A DNA stretch of 64,000 bases from Ctenosaura bakeri (Eukaryota; Chordata; Lepidosauria; Squamata; Iguanidae), in the NCBI GenBank assembly GCA_948474755.1, contig CAOLHI010000647.1, positions 186,001-250,000 of the forward strand. The letters are read 5' to 3'. Under the pieces are notes generated by a model. That model was given only the letters and a program-made list of their open reading frames with translations. It was not told where the DNA came from and did not search any database. Below, in pieces: positions 45,428-57,430 of the stretch; the stretch's first letter is position 1; each line of letters opens with the position of its first letter. Position numbers and translations under genes: made by a program.

Positions 45428-48400
45428 ATGGTTATAAAAGGAACAGACTTATACAGAATTTGGAGGGAATAGATTGTGAGATGTGATGGCCCTATACTCT
45501 TGAGAAGCATTTGGGGATTTGAGGTGGGGTCATTACAAGTAGTGGTTAACAATGTGGTCACCCCAATGCTATCATTATAGGACTAATAGCGGCTATCTCC
45601 ACATCTTTGCATTGCTGGCAATGTTTTCTCTCTTCTTATGTTGCTCTCTCATTAGAATAGTGAGATTAGTCAAATTGTTGCTCATTTCCTTCTCAAAAGC
45701 AGTTTTAAGGTTAGTGCTTTGTGCCTCACTAAATGCCAGGTCTTGAATGTCTTCCCCCAACATACTAGGTTTTTTGTACTTCCTGCAGTTTTGTCCAGCT
45801 CTTCATTTCCTCCCTTGAGCTTTCTGTGCCACAGTTACAGCTTTGACCAAGGTGACTGAAAGGGTTCACTGGTGCTTATGTTTGACCACACGCTCTCTGA
45901 ATCCCTCTGGACTCTTCAGTTGCCCAATGAGAATTAGGATCACTCAAATCCTATTGGCTTTTATTATTCCTCCAGCATGCTGTGTTTCATTCGTTTTGAG
46001 CAGTGATAATATATTTAGATCTGATGAAAATCCTACCCTTGACTGGCACTAGATGGCTTCCTTATAATATCAGCTGGGCCAGAGCCTCTTTTCAATTTGT
46101 GGTCTAATATTATTGAGGGAAAGAGTTCAACCTACCACATTTTGTTCATCAAGCATAGCTTATCGAATTGATACAGTCAGTCTTTAATCACCCATTTTGA
46201 CATCCTCCCAAACAATTCTAGTCAGTAAATTGCACAAGATATGAACTCCTTGTGTGTTGCATTTTGTTTGCATTATAATTTACCTTGGTTTATAACTTAT
46301 CCTATTCCAAAGTGTGTGTGTGAGGGGGTGTTGGGAAATATAAGACCCTCAGGAAACAGGACAAAAGCCTAATACATTACAATCATTTGAAAGTTTCCCC
46401 CACTCTGACCCCTAGCCAGCAGTTTTTTTGGTAGGCTCAGAATTCATGGCAGAACATTGTAGATCAATGCAGATCAGTGACAGAGAAATATAGGTTGTGT
46501 AATATGTTGAAACTAAAGCAATTAAGATTACTAAATAATTACTCAAATGTCATTTTATGTTTAAAGCATTTTAAATGTTACTGCCAACTCCCTGGTTGTT
46601 ATCATACCTTTTTCCTCATGTGTTGAAAACATTAGAAGTTATGAGTGAGCTTACTTTTCATTGAGGTTAAGTTACTGCCTGCACAGTTTCCTTTATTTAT
46701 CTCTATGAACAACAGGAATAGCAATTTAACTTTAAACAATCAAAATAAAAAGAATAGAGAAAGAACTATGTCTCTGTCCCACCCCATCCACTAATTTTAT
46801 GAACTGTAAATACAAACATGAAGACATTGTTCAAACCTCTAGGTTTCGATTTAAACTGAGCTGTTGAATGCTAATATAGTGTTTCTGATTCATGCAGAAC
46901 CTTCACTATATCTATTGTTTCCTTGTGATTTAGGGTTGTATCCAACAGTGTCTCTTTCCCAAATGAACAGATTGTCCTCTTCCATGCTTCCCTCAAGATC
47001 TGTTCTAGAGAGCTGGAAGAATGTTTGGAGCAGATTTTGCAGGATGCAAGGTGAAGAAGGAAAACAAATCCCATTGTACCACACCAGACGGAACATCTAG
47101 TCTAGTTTCTAGATTATATTCATGTATGATGTTGGACAAGGAGGGAAATGAATTTAGACACTTTGAGTCTTGTTGATTTCAGTGAATGAGTTAAGTGGGT
47201 GATTAACCTTCATGAACTGAAATCACTGGGATTTTTTGGTGCATAGGTTTGACTGAATTATGCCCTGTATGTGGACCGGAAAACAGCTCTTTCTCTTTCA
47301 TCTCTGTTGGACTCCCTAGAAGATAAGACATTCTGCCAAAATGCCCTAGTAGGACAAAAGAGGTGATCCTACTTATACACCAAAATTGGCTGTATGAACA
47401 AGCATGTGAAGCACTTTTATAATATCAGTATTTGTGAAATTGTGCTTTCAGGCTTAATAAAATAGAAGTTACATAAATGATGTGCTTTAAAAATTTACAA
47501 GTTAGAAGTGTTATAATTCCTATGAGAACTAGTTATAAAAATGAGCTGGGAAAACATGTTTAAAATTCCATTGGTCATCTGTCTTGCAATATTAATGTTG
47601 ACTTTGCTATTACAACCTTGTCTTGTTATAAATAACCTTGCTGTGTTTTCTATCCATGTTTATTGTCTTAGTTGGAATGCCATTGTGCCAATTGATTCTT
47701 CCTTTTCCTGAAATTTCTTTCCAATATACTTGAAACTGTATGAAGCAAATATATTTATCAGGGCGGAACTGCTGTGTAACATATGAAATAGAATGCATTT
47801 CCTCCCAGCTGTGAGACATATTGTGAAAGAGGTATAAAATTCCTGTTTCAGGCATTATGAAGAAGTGCACTGATACAATATTCTCCTCAGTCATCTCTCA
47901 GTATCTGAAGTGATTCCTGAGGTTTTGGCACTCAGTTCCATGGCAATGGTATATCAGTACTAAATTAGATCTGAATACCTAGGTCAGAAAATAGATGCTT
48001 TTAAGTCTGGATGCATATAGTAAGGTTTCATAGCTTCTCCTACCCACCTAACACCACTCCCTAAAACCAGCAGAAGCAAAAGATAGTCTGAAATCATATG
48101 ATGTAGCAGCCTTTCTTGAAAACCTTGATACATAGGGAAGTTTCTGAATGTCCCTGGGTATATTGGATTGAGTGTCTTGGAGGAAGGGCAGGCAGGAAGT
48201 GTAATAAATAAATTGCTTGTCTTACATAATCAAATGGTAACAAGAGCTTGTTTTATAGGAAAACCTTTTGTGTGCTTAAACAGTCTTTAATGACTTGCTA
48301 GGGTGCATTGTCTAGGTGCAGATAGCCTGTGTGATATTGCTGCTAGTGCCATGTGCTCTTGTAATCCCTCTTCATTCTATGTTCTAATAAAACTGCTTTC

Positions 48401-49839
48401 GCAATTCTAGATGGAGAATTATAGTTTTAAAATTTAGCGTAAATCCAGTTTTGGGCAGGCAAAATGAAAATGGCCTCCACATCAGTGGGTTCTGGATTGT
48501 AATATTGTGTGTGAATGATTGTGCAAATCAGTCATGCAAGCCATTGTACAACTAGATGACCTAGTAGTTTTGCACTTTCACAGTTAACACAATTTGCTGT
48601 CCAGTACAGTTATTATTGCACATGTTGTTGTGCAACTAAGTGTGCATAGGCATTTAGTTGAAAAGACTGTGAACACAGTGCTGGACTAGATAGGCCTTTA
48701 GTCTTATCCGTCACAGCTGCTCTTATATTCTTAAAACATACAAACCAAAAAAGACCTAGGCAGATCAAAAAAAAATTCAGCAACTTTAAAAAAAAGACCT
48801 TAAAAATTAGCAAAAAGGTACTTTGGCCTGTCAACTAAAAATAAAATAGTATGAAAGACAGCAGAGCTCCTTGGGGACAAGATTCCATAGCCAAGGCACC
48901 ACTTGAGCTTGGGAAGGTGATGTACAAGGCATGATCTCAAAAATTGGAAAAGTTACTTTTTTTGGACTACAGCTCCCAGGATGCACCCACCCCACCCCAT
49001 CTCACCCCGTTAGCATGGTCAGTGGATTCAAGAACCTGTAGACCAAACTTTTCCAAGGGTTGGCCAGATAGATGTAGCATAAAGTGCTTCTTTTGGTATG
49101 TGGAGCAATAGTCAACTTATTTGTTTGCCTGTAATGGGAAAAGTCACAATGTCACATCAAGGTCATCAGATAGGAAATGTTTTGAAAAACAGAAGGAAGT
49201 CTCCACCACCCCCACTTGTAGGATATTGATGTGTCACAAATGCATCTCAGGTATGAGCTGGTAGCATAGTAGAACAGTGGTATAGTGGCATAGTAGCATT
49301 TGTTGACTGATATATGATAAAATTGCTTGTATACAGTATAATGTCAAATGGAACTGAACAATTAGAACATGTGCGCATGCACACTCTCAGTTTATTATTG
49401 TGTATTCTTTTGCTTACAGAGATTCACTGTCCTAAGTGAACTCTGCTCCTAGGATAATTTACACTGATATAATTGTTTTTATCAGTGTCCCAAATGACAA
49501 GAAGAATGTCCAAGCCCTTCTCTCAGCCACTGAACTATATAAGAATGCTGTGAAGACTGGAGTCTTAATGCACATTTACTGGGATGCAAGCTTCATTTAG
49601 CCCAGTAGGACTTACATCTGGATGCAACTGTACAGGATTGTACCATTAAAGTATGAAGGTGTTTCACTAAATATGCCAATGACATTTTTACATAAATGAT
49701 TGAAGCAGAAACCCAAGGGAGAAAGAGGCATTTTGTTACCAAACCTTGTGTCATAATCACCCCTCCCCCCTGCTTTTAACATTCAAATATGTGGATCACA
49801 CCCTCATTTTCAGATTGCCAGCTTAATAACTTTGAGGGC
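45428..49839. other. Intergenic/intronic DNA without genes
   Basis: 4.4 kb with no splice-flanked open frame and no clear bounded element. From 45540 to 46100 the minus strand has broken protein-like phrases (SNNLTNLTILMREQHKKRE) that could be a decayed LINE ORF1, not assignable. At 48960 'ttggactacagctcccagga' is a half of a common hAT-type palindrome. Confidence 0.35.
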
Positions 49840-50200
49840 ACACTGACAGCCGGAGCATTACATGTGGCTTGAGTAATGCGCCTGGATATGCTTGGTAAGC
49901 ACTATTATTCTGACAGTGTTCCAAAGGCCATGTTCAATTTGAATGTGCTCAACTTTGTTACGCTATGAAAAACAGAACGGGGGGGGTCGTAGGGGGGAGA
50001 GAAAGATAATTCAGCAGAGCATTGTGCTGTCGGCTAGAGACATCACACTTCGGAATATAAATATTGCTAGGATAAATGAATCATTAACAGAACAGTAGCA
50101 TGAAATATCTGATGAATGAACTCCAGCAGCAAAGCCTGCATTGGAATAAATTTAACATCCCTAGGCAGGGCCGTAATACATAAAGCTACAGTATCTGTGC
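49840..50200. other. Candidate conserved non-coding element
   Basis: Repeat-free and rich in enhancer-like words: 'acagccggagcattacatgt', 'gagtaatgcgcctggatatg', 'gataaatgaatcattaacag', 'catgaaatatctgatgaatg', 'gaataaatttaacatcccta'. The texture fits a developmental CNE. Basis is appearance only; no alignment is available. Confidence 0.35.
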
Positions 50201-51570
50201 TATTTCAAGATATGTATAAAAAAACACTTATAACCTGTAATTGTAAATTTATAAGCTTATGCAGATAGAGGGAGAGGATTTTTGACTATGTGATATAAGC
50301 CACAAGGTGAGAGATTTCCTAATTTTGCTAGTATCAGGAGGCATATTTACTGCTTTATTCAAAGTCAAATGGCTCATACTGGGGTAGATGAGGGTGTTCT
50401 TTGTCCTTTATAGGCTTATGAATCTTTTTTGCAACAAAGGCAGAAATGTATCAAGGACAACTAGCAATACTGTGTTCTGTAATATTATGGAGGGTTTATA
50501 AGAAATCCAAAATATAATGACTTCTTTTTTTTTAAAAAAAATATCTTGCTGGCTGTCCTCTCAGCTCTGTTAAGCCACCCCCCCCCATGAAAGGAACGGG
50601 GAGCGGGGGATAGCTTGGCAATGCATCTGCTGATTTTCATCAGCATTTAATTTGCTACTGGACTGTCTTTCACACTTTATTATGGAACAACAGAATAAGG
50701 ATATAACTGTTCACTTATTTTATTCTTGCATGCAATAATGAATAAATCAATTGTGTTCTCCTCATTGGATGAAATTACAAAAGTTTCTGGGCATGTTTTG
50801 ATTATTTTTCCCACTTTGAGACATGTTTTTCTGTGAAAAATTCATTTGTTCGTAACTCCCCCTGCAAAAAAATCCTCGCAATTATTCTCCCAGCCCCAAA
50901 AGCTACACAGCCAAAATATTAAAAAACAACAACAACATAACAGCTCACCATTTTTTTATATCAGGTTTGAGAACACTGGTGAGCATTGTGTACAGAACAG
51001 GAGAAATCTAGATGATGTAGTCTTTGGTATCTTTCTCCCTAATTACAGATTAGAACATTTAAAACAAAGAAACAAAAAAAAGCTGTTAAGATTTCTTTTT
51101 CCTAACAAGAATCTAATATTTTGGAAGCTTTTTGTTAAACTGAAAAAGGACATGATGAATGTAGAACAAAAGATATTATTAATACCATAAAGTTGAAAGC
51201 AGAAAGGCTAGGGCTACTGGTCTTTTAGGACAGGAAGGAAAAAAGACGTGTAGTATAGGATGGACTAGGAACTTCCACAAGGTGTGACTTACCAAACCAA
51301 ACATTCCAGCTATATAGAACTATTCACTGGGAGCTCAACAAACGTCTTGTTTATATTGCTTGCTTACTTACCAATGCCAAAATGAGATGGGGGCAGCCTG
51401 CAGTATCTCCATAGTGTGTGGCTGGTGGGAGGCATTTGATTTGGCTTCATCACATCTGGATCAGACTGAGGTGGAGAAATGCATATGTGGTGGCCTGAAT
51501 CCAGTTGTTAGTTCTAGCTAGAGCAGACCTTTGAACCAACGGAACTTAGGTCAGTGACTTATATCCCTGG
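50201..51570. other. No supported gene
   Basis: A 114-codon plus frame at 50846-51190 is Lys/Asn-rich and has no motif. Homopolymers at 50525-50540 and 50579-50587. Confidence 0.35.
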
Positions 51571-51918
51571 TAGGATTGCCAGGCAAAATAAGGAACAAGG
51601 CTTCTGTCCCTTTAACACAGGGGTGGGCAACTATGGAAGACTAGAGGGCCACATTAATCCTTTTGGGGCCCTTGAGGCCATTTTGGGATATTTTGAAGGA
51701 ATTAAAAAAATCAGAAAATTTTGTTTTGACTCTGGAGCGGGGTATCTAGGGAGGTCGAAATATGTGGAAATGGCCTCTACAACCCCCAAGGATTATTTTT
51801 GGAAAAAATGCTTCAAAGTGGGTCATAGTTTGCCCATCATTGCTTTAACAGTTTGTGTAGACTGGGAATTTCAACAGGTACAAATTGTACCTGCTGAAAT
51901 TCCTTCTTCTACACAACC
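51571..51918. mobile_element. MITE family 4, copy 2, split by hAT
   Basis: Starts TAGGATTGCCAGGCAAAATA, 'ggaacaaggcttctgtccct'; after the hAT it continues 'ctgggaatttcaacaggtac' and 'cctgctgaaattccttcttc'. The right terminal repeat is missing; a phrase 'gagaaccagcatggtgtaat' (SINE-head-like) begins at about 51922. Confidence 0.65.
51618..51842. mobile_element. Short hAT element nested in MITE family 4
   Basis: Ends CAGGGGTGGGCAACTATGG and, inverted, CAATGATGGGCAAACTATG. A perfect 8-bp target duplication, CTTTAACA, lies at 51610-51617 and 51843-51850. The interior has 'agagggccacattaatcctt'. 225 bp, non-coding. Confidence 0.95.
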
Positions 51919-52480
51919 ATTGAGAACCAGCATGGTGTAATGGAGACTGAGTTCAATTCCACACTTGTCCGTGAAAACAGGGAATGAGGTTCATAGTTGC
52001 TGAACTGTCATGAGGGGCTAGCCCTGACAAGTCTCAGTTCTTCTCTTGTACCAATCCCATGGTCATAGGATAGTATCCAAAGAACTACAGTGGGTAAACC
52101 CAAGAAATCTGGTCCTTATTCCCATTCCTTCCTTTCAACAGCAATCGTCATCATGGCATATCACAAACTGCTTTTGCAGCTCTTCTAAGCCATTTGATAT
52201 GTATTATGGCTTTTGTGCAAGGGCAGCCAAAGGATCTGTTGCTGTGGGGCAAATCCACGCTTGCTTTTATGGATGTTCCTCCTACAGCTGTTCCAGTTTG
52301 TATGGTGGCTCTCCCAGTGGTGAACCTCTGGAATAAGTTGCAACAGCTAGATGGCTTTTGCCCTACCCAGAGAGTTGTGGAAAATGGATGGATCTGTGAG
52401 TTGCTCCTACTTTTGCAACTGCACTAAGAGTGGGACAGAGGGCAGAACGTGGTGAAGTTCCTCCTAACCTCTTGGGGATT
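51919..52480. other. No recognisable gene
   Basis: Frames of 77-96 codons overlap in different phases (52046-52427) without a motif. Confidence 0.35.
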
Positions 52481-55080
52481 CTTTTAAATATATATATCTT
52501 TGTTAATAGTTTCTAAACACACTGACGTTCTACAAATACACAAGAGAAAAGAAAAAAATGAAGAAAACATAAGACATGAATATTAGACATTTAAAAGAAA
52601 AAGAAAGGAAAAATGGAATAAAAAAAGTAAACAGGGTTTACTTCCATTCTTCTTTTAAATGGAGTACAACAATCACATTGATTCAAGCCTCTTGAAGGTA
52701 ATATCCAACAGCTCTTTTCGTCCTCTCCCCCAGTTCATACTTTCCAAAAAAGAAAAATGAACTTTCTTCTACCAAAGGTTAACATACCTAGCATAGTGTA
52801 TCAAGATTACTATTACATTCCATTCCATGTTACGTTTACTTGATAAATAACATTACATTTTCTATTCTTACTACCAAATGCTACTTGTTGACTTGATTAC
52901 ATAATATTTTCACTACTTAAAACAGGTGTCAAACTCAATTTCATCTTGGGCCACATCAGCATTATGGTTGCCCTCAAAGGGTCAACTGTATCTATAAGAC
53001 TATATAAATGTATCTACTCTTTTATGACATTAAATAATTGCCTCTGCATTCAATTATTACTGGTTTTAGTAATAACTAGCTCTGAAAGTAGAAGTCTAGG
53101 AAAAAATAATGGCAAGCAGATAATCGAGTATACAACTGTTGTAGAATTTATTGAAAAATGAGTTTTGAAAACAAGTTATTTTTTTAATCATCAGGCAAAT
53201 ATTACCAAGCACTGTTTATTAGATGAACTTTGTTTAACTTTTTGGTCCCAGTTGAGACCCTCTCTGTGCCTCTTTCTGCACCCCAAACCCTCTCTGTATC
53301 TGGTCAGCCTGATCCCTACATTGCAGGCCACCTGGCTGCTGATATTCTGACGAGGGGCTCAGTAGCCAGCACTCACAATCTACTTCTACTTCTGACTGCT
53401 CCTCTGTCCAACTCTTACAAGCTATGCGGAGTGCTGCCATGGTAACCCGCAGAAACACTCTGACATGAGACTTGGACAGAGGAGCAGTCAGAAGTAGAAG
53501 TTGGTTGCTGGACCCCTCTTCAGAATACTGGCAGCTGGGGGCCACAATGTGGGGATCGAGCTCACCAGGTGGAAGGAGTTCTGCAGCTGCAGGAGAGGAG
53601 TGAGGGCCACATGAAATGCCCTGATGGGCCAGATTTGGCCTGCGGGTCTTGTGTTTGACAAATGTGACTTAAAACTATAGATCTGTTAAATGTTCTATAA
53701 TACCACTAAATCCAAATGTTGCTCTACCATTTTATATTGTAAAATCTTTTACACCATTAACCAAATCCAGTTTTCATTGTCTTATAACTTATAAACATTT
53801 CTTAACCTAGTTTCAACCAAATCTATTTCATTTTGAATTTAACTCTCCTTTTCCCATGTAGCCATTCTATCCATGAGCTTCTCCCTACCCCACCTGCATC
53901 TTCTCCAATTCACTTCTTTGCCCTTTACTAATATTTCCAGTTCCTTGCCACTTGGTATGTTAAGATAATTGTCCTGAAACGGTACACTTTTTCCCATCTT
54001 GCTGTCACCCCCTTCAGTCATATAGGCTAAATCAATTTGGTTTCATCCAACCATCAGTGCAGTTTGATTACAGATCAGTTTCAGATTACCCTCCCCCTTT
54101 CCCCCTCACTTGAGCCATAATCCCCATTTCACAAATCAGAACTTCTTTATCATTCACCTCTCCCAATTCAGTAGCTAATTTCTCCATTACCACAACTTGA
54201 ATTTGTCATTCCATATGATTTTCAATCTCCTTCACTTCCATATTGCTCACGTCTGTTCTCTTCTTTCAAATCTACCACAGTTCTTCCTTGATCTCATTCT
54301 TTTGGGCCTCTACCATGTTCCTCTTCAAATTTAAGAGTTCCACTTCTCTCAAACAATGCAGCTCCTCCATCATCAATTGTAAAAAGTCCTGAGAGAGTTT
54401 CAGGGAAGGCTCCATCTTTTATTCAGTCCAGCAATTTCAGAGTTAACAAGTCACTTCTTCTCTTGTCTAGCTGAATGCCACCAGGAAGTCAGTCTTATCA
54501 AGATCAAACAGATAATATCTGTACTTTCTCAATGCTATAATTTTTCCTCGGCAAAATTCAATTCAGTCTTATAAATAAGATGAGATGCAGTCTTTCCACA
54601 AAATATATGCACTTAGATCTTTAATTATTCTCTTTTAAACATATCAACTCCCAGTGTTCTAATTTGTTTATCCCAATCTTTTGTGGTAAACACACTTACT
54701 TGGCTCTTGATTGCAGAAGGGAAGGTAGCTCGAGAGGCTCCATTGTTCAGTTTTAGTCAGAAGAATTCTTCATTTTGTAACTTCTGGGGTTTATCTAAGA
54801 GTTTTCCTTTAAAAAGCAGGTTGCTGGTATGGGGCTGTCAGAATCTGAGATCCAAACAGCTGCATTTCATGTCAAGGGGCAAAAGATGTCACTCCCTTGG
54901 TCCTTCTCACTCATAAAGCATTTACTCAAAAGTAAATCCAAGTAATGGGAATTTTGGACCCTGGTGGATGATCCCCTATTCCCCCTTTAATCCAGGGCGA
55001 GTTCCTCCAGCCAGAGATCCCTCTGGCTGGCACTTTTGCCGTGAAAGCTCTCCTTGCTGCAGAGCTGCAACTGGGAGCAC
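52481..55080 (-). mobile_element. L1-like element, minus strand, apparently without ORF2
   Basis: Read on the minus strand from the right: a GC-rich possible 5' UTR (55080-54950), a stretch coding PSLKLSQDFLQLMMEELHCL and LNLKRNMVEAQKNEIKEELW (54415-54275), reminiscent of a coiled-coil ORF1 start, then AT-rich sequence and an A/T-rich 3' end near 52490-52630. I see no reverse-transcriptase motif, so ORF2 is deleted or the element is a half-L1. A 744-bp hAT is nested at 52923-53666. Both outer limits are uncertain, and the parts could belong to more than one insertion. Confidence 0.4.
52923..53666. mobile_element. Non-autonomous hAT with long internal inverted repeat
   Basis: Ends CAGGTGTCAAACTCAATTTC and, inverted, CACATTTGTCAAACACAAGA. 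A perfect 8-bp target duplication, ACTTAAAA, flanks it (52915-52922, 53667-53674). The subterminal 'cttgggccacatcagcatta' faces 'tgatgggccagatttggcct'. Inside, arms 53328-53412 and 53469-53541 are inverted copies with a perfect 30-bp core (53382-53411 with 53472-53501). No transposase frame: longest frames are about 100 codons. Confidence 0.93.
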
Positions 55081-55237
55081 CTACCCACTGACTTGCCAAA
55101 ATTTGAAGTCCCCAGCCCCTGAGGAATTCTGAGATATGTCATCCAAAAACCTAATTTTTCCAAAACTGGATGGCAAATTTAGCTTTTGTTGAAGAAACAC
55201 ATGTCTCAAAGTGAGTCGTGATGTCAGAGCACTCAGT

Positions 55238-55426
55238 AAGGTTTCCAGGTGAGATCAAGGACAAGGTTGCTGCCCCTTTCATGGTGTATAAAACAGGATA
55301 TTTTAGCAAGTGCTGCCTTTCATGTAAGCAACACCTGCTGAAATTCCCTCTCTACAGCCATTAAGGGCTGTCCCTCTACAGCCATTAAAGGAACAGAAGC
55401 CCTGCCCCTTATTTCACCTGGCACCC
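55238..55426. mobile_element. MITE family 4, copy 3
   Basis: 'aaggtttccaggtgagatca', 'aggacaaggttgctgcccct' at the left faces 'gcccctt' and 'atttcacctggcaccc' at the right. The right arm has a small tandem duplication of 'ctctacagccattaa' (about 55350-55392). Confidence 0.6.
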
Positions 55427-57060
55427 AGTGCTCCTGGACAACTATTGATACGATAGTTCCTTGGAAGGATCCCAAGAGACTATTAGTTGCCATTTGCACT
55501 TCTCAACACTGTGGAGTGCCTGACATAAGAGTACTCTGAAGCACTGTGGGAATGAAATGGTGACTTGTAGTTTTCCTCTGCCGAAGTCATGTAAGCCAAC
55601 AACTGGGATGATGGAGAAGGGGCCCACAGAGAGAATTTTGTTAATGTATCCCTCAGGCATGAAGTTGGATGGACTGGCCTTGACCAAAGCAACCTTGGTC
55701 AAAAGGAAGTTCAAAGGAAAAGAAAGAAAGGAAGAAGGAAAGAAGGAAAGAAAGAATCCTGGGCAAATGAGAGGATCTTGTACAATCTTAGGATTGTACT
55801 TTGCAGAGCACAGATTTTGTGTATAATTGGAAGCAAGGGAGAGAGTACACCGTCTCTCTATGGGATCTAGTACTGTAATTTGTTTGTTCAAATACAGAAA
55901 CTAAAAATACCTTTATTCTGCAGTGTGAGCACAGTTTCATATTTAAACTAGCATCTGGCCTGAGGAACTGAATACTCCATTCTTTAAATAGCTTCACTTG
56001 AACGCTCAAATACTTTCAGACTAGAACATTAGCCTACAGTCATACACCTTGTTTACATATCCATATTAAAAGGCAGTATGAAAAATTTTCAGTTCTTCAA
56101 AAATGGCAATGCAAAGTGCAGCGATTTTGTTGTTGTTGTTGATTTAGACTTTTTAAAAAACCACTCATAATGTACTGATAGAGATGTTTTGAAGGGGTGT
56201 TTTTTTTAATGCATGCCATTTATGACTTTCTGGGTACATATTTTATTAGGATGAATACCATGTTTCAGACAAGAAGGAAATTCTTTGAGGAAACTATGTG
56301 CAATTCCAGATGCTGAACAAATAATAGAAATGCAAACCATCATGTGCTTGAGCTCAGCAAATGCCTTTGGCCTTCATATGATATGCCTTTGGGCGGCGGA
56401 TACGTTTTGTTATCCATAAGGGGGAAATAACAGCTAGACCACATAAAGTAATGCGTTAACATAATATATTAGAGGGGGTAAACACTATAAACAGGTGGTT
56501 AATGATTAGCTGTTGCGGTCCAAAGGGACAAAGTATTTTTTCTTCCAAAAAAGAAAGTCTTATGATCCCTGCCCAATTTTCTTCTCCAAGAGTTGTAAGT
56601 TCCAAATAGTGTATTACACACTTCCATGTTGTTTAGAAATGCTCAGCTTTGCAGATTGAAAAATACAGATCTGTTTAAATTCATGTGTGACTGAAACATA
56701 AGGAGATCAACAGACATGGTTGTTTTGCTAGCTCATTAATTTAATGATGAGTTTTTCAAGTCTTAAAATATTTTTGCAAGCAGTGTTTTCAGTTCAAAGT
56801 TATTGTGAAATAGTGCCTGTAGGAAATTTGGCACCAAATCTGACATTATACTTTCTAGCTCTACATTACTAATCGTATTTTTTTTTCCTCTTTAGGGGTT
56901 AGGGCAGCAGGAAAATAGTATAGCCTTCAGGACAGACAAGAACTTTGTTTCAATTCTTTTGAAATAAGAATTTCCCAAAATCCATAAATTCTGTCAGATA
57001 TGAGATGGAAAATACATGAGATTTATCTTTTTAAAAATCAAATAAAGTAGGGGGGAAACC
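55427..57060. other. Non-coding; purine tract; candidate conserved block
   Basis: Purine-rich GAAA/GAAG run at 55712-55758. The 149-codon minus frame at 55442-55891 spans that tract and has no family motif. 56375-56640 ('gggcggcggatacgttttgt', 'gtaatgcgttaacataatat', 'ctgttgcggtccaaagggac') is repeat-free and CNE-like. Confidence 0.3.
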
Positions 57061-57228
57061 TATATCACTTATATAGCTCTTGTTTAAGGAATACTGCCCT
57101 GTTTCCAGCGACATTCATCAAGAATGGAACCATCTCTTGATGCATATTTGCAGCTCCCATGTACCACAAAATAGTTGTGGACATTAGGACATGTTCTTGA
57201 TGGTGTATACATTCAGTGTGGCCAAGAT
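57061..57228 (+). repeat. Unclassified repeat, inverted partner of 62029-62206
   Basis: 'tatagctcttgtttaaggaa', 'tactgccctgtttccagcga', 'ctcttgatgcatatttgcag', 'taccacaaaatagttgtgga' and 'ggacatgttcttgatggtgt' occur in the same order on the minus strand at 62206-62029. Strand labels only express relative orientation. No terminal repeats or tail were seen. Confidence 0.85.
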
Positions 57229-57274
57229 TCATCTTTCCAGCCCATGAGTTTGAAGGTTTAACTCTTATAATTGC

Positions 57275-57430
57275 TCTGTATTATTTATTTTATTTACAAA
57301 CGTTTTAATGGTTCTCTTCATCTTAAAAAGCCCCAAGCAGTTTATAATAAAACAAGTTGAATTAAAACCAGTGACTACAAATATTTTAAAAACAATTAAT
57401 TAGAAATGCACTAAAATTGTCCCTTTGCAT
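57275..57430 (-). mobile_element. LINE-type 3' tail fragment, antisense
   Basis: 'tattatttattttatttaca' and 'ccccaagcagtttataataa', followed by A-rich sequence, resembles the left end of the repeats at 17275 and 38850. Confidence 0.4.

Noticed and set aside
45540..46130. Possible decayed retroelement ORF on the minus strand
   Set aside because: Some protein-like phrases but many stops, and no catalytic or zinc-knuckle motif; left unassigned.
55442..55891. 149-codon minus-strand frame
   Set aside because: Runs across a GAAA/GAAG purine tract (Phe/Ser/Leu-rich translation) and shows no domain or splice signal.
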